Made by a program: the position numbers and the translations under genes
From: Allacma fusca
Lineage: Eukaryota; Arthropoda; Collembola; Symphypleona; Sminthuridae
Direction: 5' to 3'
Assembly (NCBI GenBank): GCA_947179485.1
Contig: OX359250.1
Location: 19,512,539 to 19,576,538, forward strand
DNA length: 64,000 nt
The notes under the pieces: model-generated
The model's database searches: none
Told to the model about the DNA's origin: nothing
What the model saw: only the letters and a program-made list of their open reading frames with translations
Shown: positions 40,606-53,602 of the stretch, one piece after another
How positions within the stretch are numbered: the stretch's first letter is position 1
Layout of the letters: each line of letters starts with the position of its first letter

Positions 40606-40629
40606 CTCCCATACAAGAGAGTATGGGAG
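40606..40629. repeat. Perfect 9-bp inverted repeat (hairpin)
   Basis: CTCCCATAC and GTATGGGAG are separated by six bases (AAGAGA). It lies mid-intron. There is no following T-run and no known function. Confidence 0.7.
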
Positions 40630-42400
40630 AAAATATAGAGACAGGACTATTATATACTCAGTAAGCTCTCCTTACCCCGTCCAATCAACACGCATGGAAT
40701 TGTGAAAGGCTAAATATCTCTAAGTATATACCATGTAATTATCATTGTTGATTTGAGGTTGCTTCTCGTTGTATGTATGTACATAACAGTCAACGCCAGG
40801 CTAGCAAGCCAACACAATCCTCAATTTCTACTTGATTATTTTAATGATAATTTTGACAAATCAATGAACTCCCTCCCTTATAGACTCATTGACACTCAGG
40901 AGCTTATTATGACCGCAAATAAAAATACAAACAGGATTTTACTGTACGGAACTGCTCGCTGTTAAAAGTCGGACGGGTGCTCATATTTACCTTTGCCTTT
41001 CCATTTAGGACTGTAGTCCATTGTTTGTTCGGTGAATGTCAATAATTTTGTAGGAGACGGAGCCTCGCGTTCACTTCTCAAGAGTCGATTCCAAGTGTTA
41101 AAAAAAAATTGAGTAGTCTAAATCAATACATCACCGTACACATGTATGGATGTAGGCTTGAATGTAATTATGCAGATATGTACAAGGAGCGATGGGGGGA
41201 TGAATCCTGTGTAAATGCATTAGTGTCACATGTGTGAATGGTTCGGGTACACATTATTTTAAGTAAACCTCCGTTTTGACAAGTTAATATTTGAAATGCA
41301 AACTTGCTAATTACAATCATTGTACTATTTATTTATAGTATGCTCAAGTTCATTTGTAATTAGTATATATTGAGTAAATCATGAGCTGGCGTGTTAAGCT
41401 AAAAAGGAAACCTTGCTAGTATGAAAGGACTGTTTCAAACTTCCCTATTACCATCATATTTCAGGGGCAGTATTTTGAATTTGAATTCCTACATCTGCTC
41501 CAACCATCTCCGGCATTACCATTCAAATAGTATGAGGAAGGACTCAAGGAGGACGAGGAAAGTTGTTTGATTGTCGGTACTGAAGCTCTATTGCAGGGCA
41601 AACTATGTGCGGAGTTACGTTGCAAAATCAAATGTGAACTTTGAACTTACCACTGCCTTCTCTCCTACTTTTATCAAGCCCTTTGAGCTCCATAACGGGA
41701 CGTTAAGATGAGAAACATGAAGAGACACATGGAAATATTGAGCTCATTTGACTTGTACATATATCAACACACTCCACACTCCGCTCTAAAATGCTCTCTA
41801 ATTTGAACTCTGCGTCAGACATGTGCTCTCACCTTCGAGGAGGAAGGAAGGGTCTGGAGGTTTATTAGCAATAATAAACAAACATTATATTTACAAGGGA
41901 CAGAGCCAGGGCGGGGATTAGTTTTTATGACGCATGAACCCTGGCAATGCTGATTGTTATTAAACTCAGGTTTTCGTCAACACTTGACAGGGGATTTTTA
42001 TTTAATGTAATATCTACGTAATTAGTTAAATTTGTATGAAGGAACTCCAACTTGCTGACAATGTTTTTGGAACTTAACTCCAAGTCTGTATAATGATTGA
42101 AGAGTTTGTAAGATTTATGGGGGCTGAGCCCACCGTGGAACTTCATTGTGATAGGTGTGCAAGTCTTTTGTCGGCTATTTTGCATGCATGTTCTAGCTTA
42201 TGTCTGAGCAGTGTTAGTTTATTTGTAATAGTTGCTAATGGTACAGTTTCTGTAGGAGTCCAAACATTAGCTTTTCCAAGTATCTACATATGTATGCATA
42301 TGCATGTTGCTCATGAGCAATGTTGTTCAAGCGGAGTATTCCTAAAAGTAATAAATAGGAAGGGGAATTCATACAAATGCATGTGTATGGATGGCTATAG

Positions 42401-42408
<8 letters not shown>

Positions 42409-42432
<24 letters not shown>
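42409..42432. repeat. (GT)n microsatellite
   Basis: Uninterrupted GT run in a TOX intron, preceded by ATATATAT. Confidence 0.9.
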
Positions 42433-42916
42433 AGACTCATAAATTATTATATGCATGACTAAAAACTGGATCCAGAGGAGAATCTGTGGATAACAAGAGT
42501 ATGGGCCTTGGTAGGGGCGGATGGTAGATATGTGAGGAGCAAAGTTGCCTCTAACGCACAGAATTGTATACATAGGAAGGGACCCTGGTAACATCACTGC
42601 CATTATTGTGTGAGTGCAAGAGGTGAAGTATGAAATGCTCATATGAATTCATAGGACGTAGTCGGACCGGGAAAAGAAGTGTCATAAAAATTTAATATCG
42701 AAATCGATAAACAGTGTTGTAACATACATGCAGAGTAGTAGTTGAGTGAGAAAAGTCGTCCTCACATCTTGGAGGAGGTTGCTTATGTAGACACCCAGAT
42801 AGGAGCCGAGTTGTTGTAGGAGGGATGCATCCAAGGAAGAAGTGAAGGGCAGAAGGCTATGTACTATCAAAGGAGGTTCTGTGTGTAGAAAGAGAGAGTT
42901 AACTTCAGGATATAGT

Positions 42917-42920
<4 letters not shown>

Positions 42921-42953
<33 letters not shown>
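42921..42953. repeat. (CT)n microsatellite
   Basis: Perfect CT run of about 16 units in a TOX intron. Confidence 0.9.
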
Positions 42954-42956
<3 letters not shown>

Positions 42957-43575
42957 AGCTACAAACATGCATTGAGAAAGTTGTGTGAGTGAAACGTTCC
43001 CGATCGTTTGTGCGTGTGTATCAAGGGATTGAAGCCATATGCAAGTATATATAGAGTTGTTGGGGGGAAAAGGAACCTTGAAACGGTCCTAGAATTTTGA
43101 TCTCCTTGCTTTGCCGACTTGTGTTGAGGCAGAGTAAACTGTAAACAGCTTTGAGTTTTCAAGAAAATGTTGAATTGACAAACGAATCGCGACAAAATGG
43201 AAAATATGCATAGAATACTTTAACATGTATTTTCTATTTCCAGAGAAATCATTTTAGTTCCTCAAACACTTACTCCTCTATGGAAGCTATAGGGTTAAGA
43301 TTCACTCGTACTTTTCAAGCTATCAAGGAAAGAACACATGGTTCCGTCTTTTGACTCTTTCCCTTTTTTCCCCCCACCCCCTTTAGTATTATATTACCAT
43401 CTCTATTTTAGATCCTGATTGGCTTCCAGAATAGAATTTCTAAGTACGACTGTATAGACACCTCCTTTAAAAGCCTTCACGATCAATTGTTGAAGACATA
43501 ACTTTTTTTTTTCCTGAATTTATATATCTATCTATATATATTTAAATCACTTACATTCATAACTTCAATTTCCAG

Positions 43576-43667
43576 ATGGGAATGGGACATGGAGCGCCAG
43601 ATCAGCAGGGTCATCATTACGCTTCAATGTATTTACCTGACCATATGACGACCCCTATGACAATGCA
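43576..43667 (+). CDS. TOX-family protein, Gly/His/Met-rich exon (residues 63-92)
   Basis: A 92-bp exon entering in phase 0 after the acceptor AATTTCCAG and leaving with two bases (CA) before donor GTAAGT. It encodes MGMGHGAPDQQG, then HHYASMYLPDHMTTPMTM. The split codon completes as CA/T (His) with the next exon, which preserves the frame. The Gly/Met/His/Gln composition fits the poorly conserved middle region of TOX proteins. No domain can be named. Splice sites on both sides are strong. Confidence 0.87.
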
Positions 43668-44028
43668 GTAAGTTTTTATTTTTTTCGTTTCCTTTAACCC
43701 TTCAATTATTCAGTCCTCATTGTTCAATCTAGTTTCATGACTGGATTTTAATTACTGGACTCATCAAGGTTGAGTCCAGCCTGAAGCCACACATTGTAAC
43801 TTTTGTATATAAGTATCTACATATGTAGATATCTCTGTACATCCTCATATGTTCTTGTATATTTAACAATTTGATAATAATAATTATTATTGTACAAGGT
43901 TTCAGTAGATTTGAGTTTTAGATTCTATAGGAATGAGTAGTGTAGTTGATTGCGTCCATGGTAATAGCTGTATGCTGATAAAGTTTAATAACAATTGACA
44001 ATATAAATTATCCTTAATTGCTCCGAAG
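43668..44028 (+). other. Short TOX intron (361 bp)
   Basis: Donor GTAAGT to acceptor CTCCGAAG. This is much shorter than its neighbours (7.8 and 9.2 kb). It contains a perfect 18-bp palindrome at 43814-43831. The acceptor is weaker than the others (CGAAG rather than a C/T-CAG); it was chosen because it alone keeps the reading frame. Confidence 0.75.
43814..43831. repeat. Perfect 18-bp palindrome TATCTACATATGTAGATA
   Basis: The sequence equals its own reverse complement. Its half, TATCTACATATGTA, recurs in the window, for example near 1801-1816 (reverse), 11536-11554, 31561-31579 and 42280-42296. The function is unknown. Confidence 0.85.
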
Positions 44029-44272
44029 TTCACCAGTATCATATGGAGGCAGCCCACCAACATACACTACATTGTCAAGTCCTCACTCAGCATCACAGTC
44101 TCCCATGGGGAACTCACACATGATGCACCATCCCCAAAACACCCGACCGCAGCAGTCAATGATGGGACCCAGTGCACCTCCCGGTAGATCTCCTACTAAC
44201 TCCAACTCTTCACCGGCAAACCCAGAAACAACCACTTCAGATGATAGTGACGATAGTGTTCCAGTTTCACAA
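44029..44272 (+). CDS. TOX-family protein, Ser/Pro-rich linker exon (residues 93-174)
   Basis: A 244-bp exon whose first base completes a split His codon. It ends in phase 0 before donor GTTAGT. It encodes a disordered-looking Pro/Ser/Met/His/Gln segment (SPVSYGGSPPTYTTLSS, then QSPMGNSHMMHHPQN, then APPGRSPTNSNSSPANP) closing with an acidic SDDSDDSVPVSQ. Repeated SP pairs and the SDDSDD block are plausible proline-directed and CK2-type phosphorylation sites (inference from motif only). In TOX proteins the matching stretch (SPSPPGSKSATPSPSSS, then an HEDE-type acidic block) has the same character, which supports the assignment despite low identity. Confidence 0.85.
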
Positions 44273-44704
44273 GTTAGTACACTTTATTATTTTGTTCAGA
44301 CAGTTTTATATATACCCTTCTACCGCTTCTACCACTACAACGACTATCCATAGATATACCCCTCCCGAGCTGGCTCTGTCGTAATAAGTTGCTTCCGTTC
44401 CGTTAAGTGTTGTTCAACAAAAAGCAACAACAACAACAACAACAACAGCGGGCATATGAAATCAACTACAAACTAGTCACAGGGGTTTTCATTTATAGAA
44501 ATGTTAAAAAATTTTGGGAGGGGAAGTTTCCGTAAAAAAGAAAAACCCTTGAACTTATGACTCCTTGTAGGAAGAACATACTTTCTTGTGTTCCTATTAT
44601 TCCTCACTTTTAAAACTTTAAATGAATTGTGTTGAAATTGGGACAATCCAGGAACGACAAGATAAAGTTTCTGTAATATGCCAACGCTCCGTGTAGGAAA
44701 ACAT

Positions 44705-44731
44705 TGTGTGTGTGTGTGTGTGTGTGTGTGT
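44705..44731. repeat. (GT)n microsatellite
   Basis: Uninterrupted GT run in a TOX intron. Confidence 0.9.
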
Positions 44732-47212
44732 AAGCTCAGGCTTTGAAACCCAAGACTCTAAACGCTTGACTCGACGACTTTTACATGGAGCTCTCCTGCT
44801 TTGTGCCATGACATGGCTCTTGAACGTCGGTGTGCTATGTGTTTGTCGGGGGGAAGGATAGGAAGGGCGTACATATCAGGAAATAAAGTGGCGCTCCAGA
44901 TTAAAAGCACACTTTAGTCTATATGTTCACTTGAAGCTGAATAAAGCTATTAGAATTGTGTTGGAGTTTGGGGACTAGCAGTTAACCTGGTCCTTGTTAC
45001 GTAGTATCTGGAAATCTTATTCATACTTGAGTACCATCGTCTTCTCCAGGCTTTGTCCAACTATTTGATGTTTCATATTAGAATTACACTCCTGTAAGAG
45101 GACGTACACTTCCTTGTAGTAGGGACTCACAAATATCTTCATGGGACTGGAAGATAGGGTCTAATATGCTCTTGTTAGTAGGAGAGTGTGAATATGTATG
45201 AGTCGGAGTAGGAATCTCCTACATGGGGATACACTCACAGTACTTTTCCATATAAGCTTCCATTAAATAGCTCCACGAGCTATTTGAATAGATATGGAAA
45301 TAATGTGGGGCATGTTAATGAAACCCTCTCTACCTATCATAACATTCCGTGTGTGTAAAGTCTTGGGGAGGATGTATGTATCTCCGGACTTTTTCATATT
45401 TCTTGTATATAGATATAGGACCTATATGCTATGTGTACTGTATGCTGAGTCTCTATCTACCACATATGAATTTATCTATAAGTGGCAGCCCTCAGACCTG
45501 GGACCTTATAGTCATTGTGTACAAAGACACGGAGGCTAAAGTTAAACTTTTAGTTGATTTTGTGGTCCATAAATTTTACTTAATAATGAATAAATTTCCG
45601 CAAACACTATATCATCAACTGCATCTCAGGCACTATTGACTCCCACCATGTCTTGGGTCCTCTAAGACTGAAACCATTACTGTACATACGCCTCTATGCC
45701 CTAGTGTCCCTGCATACTGTAAGGGTAAAGTAACCGTCAGAATCATTTTATGTACTTGCTCCCGTAAGTGGTGCTCGGCAGAATTAAAATCCTGCAAGTG
45801 AATCTATAATATTGTTAGAGTTGAAGTTATGGCTTCTAGTAGTAACCTTTGGCCAGATGTAATTACTGGGAATGAGAATATTAAAGTAAATGAAATAATA
45901 TCATGTCTGAGTCATTTCCCTTCTGATGTATAGTACTCCTTGCTCGTATGTCTCTTACAGTACCTTTTAAGATTCCTATTGGGATTGTTCGTCTTAGCAT
46001 AGTACATAAGTATATCTACCCTAAATATGCATTGTCTACTGAATCAGTTTGGGCTGAGTGAGTCAAGTCGAAATTTTCCAAGTCTATCTCATAGGAGTCT
46101 TCACTACTTAATAGAATTCAGGCGGACTTGTGGTTCCTCTGGTTGAGGACGTGGTAATTTCGGCTTAATTCCACTTGTACTCGGAGCATTGCAGAAACCT
46201 TAAGTGCTTGATGCTACTACTTCGCGTGTATTGATAAGTTAGTAAACTTGGTTAAGTTGGTACACCGTCCCTAGCATTACCAAGGGCAGCTTTCTCAAAG
46301 TGATTGTGGCTGGGCTTGGGACACCAAGCCTATTCCTATGTAAATAAGTTGAGATTGGGGGAATAGATTTTTATAATAAATGTAATTACATGTACATTAC
46401 CACCAATCAATCCTATCATCAAGTCATTAATTTTGTATAATCTGAGCAGAGTCCAGCTTCGCAGGAATGAATAAGACAAAGAATTACCTTGGAAAGGATG
46501 AAACCCCTAATAAGTCAATTCTATGTTAAATATTTTTAGCTATTAAAGAAGCGTAAGCTTAGAATATTTTTTTGAGCGGATTTGTTTTTCTTTTTGGCTT
46601 TGTAAGGAGAAGTTTAATTCCAAAAACTGAGTATAATTGAATTGAGTTTCTTTCAAGGAAAGGAATATGAACAATGTGCTTGCGTTTGTAAAGCAATCAT
46701 TTTATTTTTTTAAATAGAGAGCCAACGCTGTCAGTAGAATACCATAATTTTTAGACGTTTACTATACCATATGACACTACAGAGAGGAGCGGAAGGTAAT
46801 CTAAAGGAGGTTTTTCCTTGGACTGGTAGAGAGTAACCTCAGGTGTATTATTTGAACGTTGTTACCCTCCACTTCGATAGATGGAATATCTTTGTATGTG
46901 TGTGTGTGTGTCTTTGGGAGTAATTCTTATATGAAGTTGTCCTGCATAAAGTCAATACAGAATTGGAGAGGAAGACGAGAGGAGGAGAGCGAGGGGGAAA
47001 AAAAGGAATAAGACGAACAAGAAAAATTGGTTGAAGAAGGATTTTTTATTTTCACAACGTTTTGAATTATGTATTGACTTTTTCACGGACCGCACCTCTC
47101 CAGTATCTTATCGAGACCTCCTCATTCGCACAACATGCAATTCTCTTTTCATCTGTAACACCAACACTCTCTCATACTTCCCTTATACTTTCCCATTGTT
47201 GGTATCTGTAGG

Positions 47213-47216
<4 letters not shown>

Positions 47217-47267
<51 letters not shown>
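47217..47267. repeat. (CT)n microsatellite, about 25 units
   Basis: Perfect CT run of about 50 bp in a TOX intron, pyrimidine on the sense strand. Confidence 0.95.
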
Positions 47268-47270
<3 letters not shown>

Positions 47271-49222
47271 TCTTACTCTCTTCAACCCTAAGCTCTCTCC
47301 TTCCACAACTTGTTCATGAGTCGGTTGAATTTTTTTTCTCAATATATTAGTAGGAATGTTTTCCAGGTCTGTGTTAGGTTTTTTTTCTCTCCCTCCCGTT
47401 CCTCAAGAGAAAGATCGGCACTGCGTTTTTACTTGATTTTTTACCCTCTTCTCCGTACATTGCAAGACTATCTACTTGTCAGATATCCGTGCAAACGCCT
47501 TTTCATACCTTCAAAAAAATTTTGGGGAATAGAGAGGAGCAAGTTAGAGAGTCGGAGTTGGAGCTGTAGGATAGGAAAAACCAACTTTCTCTTTTTCTGC
47601 GTTTTATATTTCATTTTAATGCTTTCTCTCGTGGGAAAAGAATAAATCTACTGTGAGTTATATATAGTTTCGGCATGTAGGCTCTCGTTTTTTTTTTCTC
47701 ACAGGGTATTGTTCCTATGATGGAGGTTGAAGGTAGGTTTAACCCTAGCTTTTGTTTTTCACTTGATACACTTTTACTAAAGTGGATTCTTTGTGCTTGT
47801 ATAAAGCTCCCGTGGAAGGTCTTCCACCTATCACACTACATAGTGTCTATCTCCTCACTTGCCTCTAAAATATCAGTCTGTTTGTTCCCGGGTTGTATCT
47901 GCCTATCTGGGATGTTGAAAGACATCCACACATGTGTATGTGCATGTTGTGGGTATTTATTCAATGCTCAGCAGTTCTGGTTACTGGTTTTCAAATGCAC
48001 GGTGGATTCCGTTGAAAGAGAGAGAGAGAGAGAGAGGTACAAGTGCAAGTGCAGCAGTCAAGGTAAGAATTCCCTTTAGAACCAACCAAAGCCACACATT
48101 CTAAAGATATAGATGTGTATCCCTGTGTGTTGTCTATAGAAATTTTGAAGGCATATCACTGCAAGATATAAAAGCATATTTTTGTTTTTTTTTATCAACC
48201 ATGGTATGTCATGTGGGAACATCCTACTGTTACTGTTCCTTTTCCGGGTCTTCAATTTCTTTATACTGTTTCTACCGTTCCTTTCCTCTTCCTTTCAGCC
48301 CTCCTCTCTCCAAAAGCATTTGACACACAAGTTTGTGCGCTCAATTGCGTCTACTTACATACCTCCATTTAATACTTTAGTAGCTGCGGGTAGGCTCGCT
48401 ACTCCTCCAGTATAGTACTAGAAGACTTACTTCGACCGTCATATGTACATACTACATTTACACTCCTATGGACGTATGTACAGTTCCGTATGTACGGAGT
48501 GTCCCGGCATGTCTATTGCTGGTATATGGAATGTGAGTATTTGCGATAGGACAGTACCGCTCCTGTATATGGAAGGGGCTGGGGTCCAAGGTGATGTATC
48601 TGAGTGCTGAATATGGGCGACTAGGAAAAGTGCTCCTGGTGGAACTATCCTTGGTTGGTGTTTGGCTTGGGTTTTTTTTTCTTCTTTCCTTTCGAGCGGA
48701 TTACACCCTCCGATGTAGGGAAAACGATGGGCGAATTCCTAAGTAGAAACCCGACTGGGACTCTTTCCATCGTACTATGTGGCCCATTTGATCGTTTAAA
48801 CTTGTGTGCTATCACCGTTTACGAACCATTCAACTTAGTCTCCCAAGTAAATTTTACCTGAAATTTTTTAAATCCTTCGTTTTGTCTCCCTTCCCTTGCC
48901 ACCCACTCACATGGACGTACCTATGGGTCTGGAATATAGATTATAGAAATGTGTCCCTGTATTTCCTAACTTCCCACATTGGCAAATAATTCTGACGAAA
49001 TGCAATACTTTATTGTACTTGACAGTATCATTTGTCGTGAAGATTGGTTTTCCAGGTTGGTATCAATTTATGGGAGTTTTTGGACAAAATTAGAAATGGA
49101 AATCCTCCGGGGCCACTACTACGGATATATCTACATTTAATATGTTTATATATTTTTTTTATTTCTATGTATGTTTGAGGTTGATTGAAGGGAAGTGAAA
49201 TGAAACATTGATTAATGATGTG

Positions 49223-49225
<3 letters not shown>

Positions 49226-49259
<34 letters not shown>
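49226..49259. repeat. (GT)n microsatellite, about 17 units
   Basis: Uninterrupted GT run in a TOX intron. Confidence 0.92.
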
Positions 49260-49260
<1 letters not shown>

Positions 49261-50445
49261 TGAGGGAGAGGGACAAGTTTTTTCTTGGAGAGCTTCATAT
49301 GTATATGTAATTACTTGTACAGATGGGAAAGAAAAGTAAGGGAAATTTGCCTTGTGCTTTGCATCTAGCTCCTCTTTGTTGATTGTTTTTCCTCCCGAAT
49401 TTAACGTCACTCTTGTATTTATCTCTTGTTTCTTTGTGAGGGAAAGGAAGATTAGTAAAATTGTATTATGGAGTTAAAACTGAAGGGAAAAAAAGTGTAA
49501 CATTTGGCTGGAGCAGACAGAATGACTGGAGTTTCTTCCCGTGTGGTTGAGCAAGAATACTAAGGAGCAGGAGACGACGAAAGGAGCTACATCAAGAGAG
49601 CATCCTCCCGTATGTATCTGTACATGGAGGGAAGGAGAGAAGAATAGGAAGAAAGAGGGGACCATTTTGTCTTGCGAAAAAAGGGGAAATGTGATTTAGG
49701 GGTGTTAGTAGTCTTAGTGTTGGGAAAAATGTATGAATCCATCAAATTAGAGAGATTGGAGATTTATCGTAGAGACTACTTTTGGTGGGTTTCAAGCTTT
49801 TCTTGTACTACTCTACTCAAGTGTGTAGTTGTTCTCTGCCTGGGCTCGACACTCTCTCTCTCTCTCTGAGTCTCTGCTTTTGCTAAAATAAGTAATGCGT
49901 CGTTACCGATTACGTCCTCTCTCCCAAAACTATAGGTATATAGTCACGACTCTCCCCTATGTAGGTATTCATTTGAGTATGTTGGATAGGAGTTATTGCG
50001 GAGCTAAAGACGTAGAGAGAAAAATTCCTTGGATCTCTCTCTCTCTCTCTCTTCCTCCCAATACGTATATGTATGTATGCATTGAGTGAGAGATAGAAGA
50101 GAGAGAGAGAGAGTAGCATGAAGAGAATCAGGAAGAAATGAAAAATGGATTGTGTCTGCGATGGCAACAAATTTTGATCAAAACTTGAGTGGAGCATCAG
50201 AATCTTGTTTTTTCTCCAGAAAGAGAGGAAATGAGAGAATTCTTTGAATTTTTGATTCAATTTCATCCCCAAGCAAATAAGTCATTTCTATGCACGAAAT
50301 CGTTTTCTATTATGAATTCCCCCCTTTTCCTCCCAAACCCCTGTCCGTAAAATCTTCGTGTATGGGTTTCACATACCTTCTACTACATAGACCTGATATG
50401 CTTTCGCCTTGCTCTTCCTCCTCTTCTCTACTACTTCTTCCTCTT

Positions 50446-50475
50446 TCTCTGTCTCTCTCTCTCTCTCTCTCTCTC
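50446..50475. repeat. (CT)n microsatellite
   Basis: CT run with one GT interruption, within a wider C/T-rich patch (50415-50475). Confidence 0.88.
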
Positions 50476-51292
50476 CTTACTATTAAAGCCTCAGCCGTTT
50501 CTACTACCACTACAACTACTACTACTTCTCTGGTTAAGGAAGGAAAGAGAATGGAACACATACAACTCTCTCAACTTCACGTGAAAAAGTTTTTCTCTCT
50601 TCTTCTACTTCTTCTTCTCTTACTTCTCTTCTTCCACATCCATTTTCGAAGGAAAATGAGATTTGGAATGAAGGCAAAAAGAGATGAAAATACAAAGAGC
50701 AAATGGCTTGTAAAAATAATAACATTGCATATAAAATACACTACTTAGATAGGTCCAAGCTGAGCATTTTATATGTCTCAAGCTTGTAAGTAGTCCGTTC
50801 TTTTCTTCCAGCCTTCCCTCTCTCTCTCTCTCTCTCTCTCTGACTCTCCATCCCTGTCCCAAGTGCTCCTATATTGAATACATAAACTTGCTTTTTAGAA
50901 GACAAACTTGGTTACCAAAAACACACTAGTACTTTATTCCAAATGTTTTTGTAATCTAAGTTTTTACGAATGCGAAATGAGAAAAAATCATGACTTGCAA
51001 GGGGTTTTTAGAACTGGGGATATAGCTACCTTTTTACCCATTCTCCCTCCTTTTACTAACTTCATATGTTCCATTTAGGATGTACATGGGGAGCCTGTAG
51101 GTTTCCCTTGGACTACCCTCCCTGTATCTATACATAGGCCTTGCGTCGATTCATATAAGGACTCTCCCTGGTTTTGACTAATAAAAGAACATGTGCGAGT
51201 ATAAACATGAGGCAGTTCCGTATATCTGCTACACATGCATTAATGTTTCTAAAACCCGGGAGTTTGAAGTCACTACTATGTATTTCCAGTAC

Positions 51293-51293
<1 letters not shown>

Positions 51294-51320
<27 letters not shown>
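51294..51320. repeat. (CT)n microsatellite
   Basis: CT run continuing into CCCTCCCTCTC. A short GT run and T-run follow near 51339-51358. Confidence 0.88.
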
Positions 51321-51323
<3 letters not shown>

Positions 51324-53471
51324 CCTCTCTGTATTATGGGTGTGTGTGTGTGTTTTTTTTATAGAAGGTCTGTACCCTATACTTGGTCGACATGGAAAAT
51401 TATACGGAGTTATAAATATAACGAAACTAAATGGTTTTAACTCTCTTGCTCCTCTGCTGCCTCTACAACGTGCTAGTAGTTGTAAAACTATACAGCTCTT
51501 TTCCTATTCCTTGAGTTTTATATTGGAATCATACTTTGGTAGTCCTTTTTTTTTGTGCTTTTAGTTTCCCTTGTAACTTGTTATTAGTTGTGTATGCAGT
51601 GAGCTATAGGAAATTTAATGGGTTTTTGCAACCCAGAGGTAATGCTTGGGCAGGTTGGGCCTGGGTCCTCTCCTTGGGATGTAACAAACAACAAACAGCA
51701 TCTTGTGTGTACTTTCTCAAGCATTAAAAATACCAACTTTGGACTTGGGATTTTTTTTTCTAAATAAAATAGACAGTGTTCCATTACACTTATCCAACGT
51801 TGGTAATTTAATATGAGCATATATTTACGATTAGTTCACTTCACGGTTTTGGAATGTTTTAAAAGTTTTCTAATTTCTTTTGTTTCTTTTCTCTCTGCCT
51901 ATATGGGACTCTCCCTGGCTCTGCTATCATTATTTTTCCGTCTGGTTCATTATTTACTGTCTCGTATTTTCTTTATTATATGGAAATAAAAATCTTAAGA
52001 GCTCCCATCATTTCACAAAGTGTATGATACTCTAAAGAGTCAGGATTTAACAGGGGAGCAGCTCCCAGCCTATGCTCTCCGTCTCCTCTCTTTGCTAAAT
52101 ATATGCATCAGATTAATTTTTATCTGGGCTTTAATGTCCACTCATTGTCAGGAAATTGGATGTATCGTTACTAATAACGGAATTGTCCCTTCAGTTCAAC
52201 TGTCTATCCTGGAGCGTACATAAGACGACTTATTGTTAGTGTTTTTTTTTTGTAGTAAAAGGAAGACTTTTTTTTACTACTTCAAGGGAATGAAATTGAT
52301 GGTAGGGACCTAGAGATGTTATCATTCCTGTGTAGAATAACAAGTTGGAGCTAAGCAGGATACTCCTGTATCTTGTTACAAAAAAATATTCAGGTTTTTA
52401 TCCTATTATTGTTACTACTACTACTACTGTGAGCTGGGAGTAGGGAAAAAATCATTTAATTGAATTTACAATTAAATCAATCCAGACGCATCTACTAAAA
52501 ATCAGAGCATACAGTAGCATGGGACGAATTTTTTCCAATTTCCTCAATACCCCAAGGAGTCACCTCTGGGTATATGAGCATTTAATCAATGGATTTCGGA
52601 TCATACGTTTCTTCTGCTGTTTTTTCTCCGAGAGATTTAGCAATAAGGTTTCAAATTCTCAAGGATTCTTTTTCCAGCTGTGATTTTTGTAGACAGCTTC
52701 TTTTTTTTAAATCATATTGTATACAATATCCCAGTTGCTGGGGGGAACTAATGAAATTATATTCTTATATTGTCCTGTTATTATTCTGTTGAATATTTTC
52801 CTCCCAAGATGTTCACTCATTACTCAAACGCATCATTTTCAGCAGAATTTCAAGAATTGCCGTAGAAGTCTTTATGAAGTATTTCATTGAATTTGGATGC
52901 AAATATCGAATCATGTACATGGGACATGGGCGTCAAGTATTGAGTAATACACACACCATTAGAATTTATCAATTTGTTTCCCTTTGAGAAATATAATTTT
53001 CTTGCCATAAAATATTGTGGGCAATATAATTTTGTCCCAAGAGTTTCTGAACTCAACTAGAGCTAGAAATAGCCCAATTCCCTGGAAATTTGAGAATCTT
53101 GCCCTTTTAGTAGGACGACTCCTGAGCAAAGTGTGGGACAGTTGATAAAATTCCCTAAGAAGCTGTAATATTACAACAGTCGAAAAATTGTCAGCTCCAT
53201 GGAAAATATATGGAGTTCAAATCGACGGGAGTATAAATCTTGGTAGTGACGGAAGGGTATAAAAAATGAAGCTTTTGACAGTTGAACAACGTACGGTTAA
53301 TGTGAACACAATGTCAGCTTTTCCCTCATACATGATGCAGGTGCTTGGATCTTATGTATCTACATGTATGTATATATTTAGACTTGTGTTTTGTGTCAAG
53401 TAAATAGCAAGCCCCGACCGACACCTTCCAAGTTAAAATGGTTACGTGTAATATTTGATGTATTGTTACAG

Positions 53472-53602
53472 ATGACACCAGCTCTGAAGAGACCCAGTCC
53501 GGAGCCAGTGGACTCACGGTCGATGTCCGCGGCTGCTGCTGCTGTAAAGAAACCTAAAGCTCAAAAGAAGAAGAAGAAGCGAGATCCCAATGAGCCACAA
53601 AA
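53472..53602 (+). CDS. TOX-family protein, nuclear localisation / HMG-box start exon (residues 175-217)
   Basis: A 131-bp exon entering in phase 0 after acceptor TTGTTACAG and leaving with two bases (AA) before donor GTAAGC. It encodes MTPALKRPSPEPVDS, then RSMSAAAAAV, then KKPKAQKKKKKRDPNEPQ, with K completed by the next exon. The last block is nearly the same as TOX KKPKTPKKKKKKDPNEPQK, the lysine-rich nuclear localisation and minor-groove-contacting arm leading into the HMG box. KRPSPEP parallels KRPASD in TOX. The five-alanine run coded mostly by GCT is a local expansion with no counterpart I recall in vertebrate TOX. Identification is secure. Confidence 0.95.

Larger units (their letters stand above)
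35815..43575 (+). other. TOX intron (about 7.8 kb)
   Basis: Runs from donor GTAATT to the acceptor AATTTCCAG at 43575. It opens with the (TTC)n tract and holds many CT tracts (37510-37535, 37552-37580, 37902-37933, 38491-38513, 38641-38664), plus GA near 37187-37202 and GT at 42409-42432. A 9-bp-stem hairpin lies at 40606-40629. No alternative exon or other gene is recognised on either strand. Confidence 0.8.
44273..53471 (+). other. TOX intron (about 9.2 kb)
   Basis: Runs from donor GTTAGT to acceptor TTGTTACAG. It contains (ACA)n near 44432-44448, GT at 44705-44731, a long CT run at 47217-47267, GA at 48017-48036, GT at 49226-49259, and CT at 49852-49867, 50035-50052, 50446-50475, 50817-50842 and 51294-51320. 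I see no exon-like sequence with TOX similarity and no other gene. Confidence 0.8.

Noticed and set aside
44036-44272. Alternative acceptor CACCAG at 44036 for the Ser/Pro-rich exon
   Set aside because: It has a better acceptor consensus but would break the reading frame from the preceding exon; 44029 keeps it.
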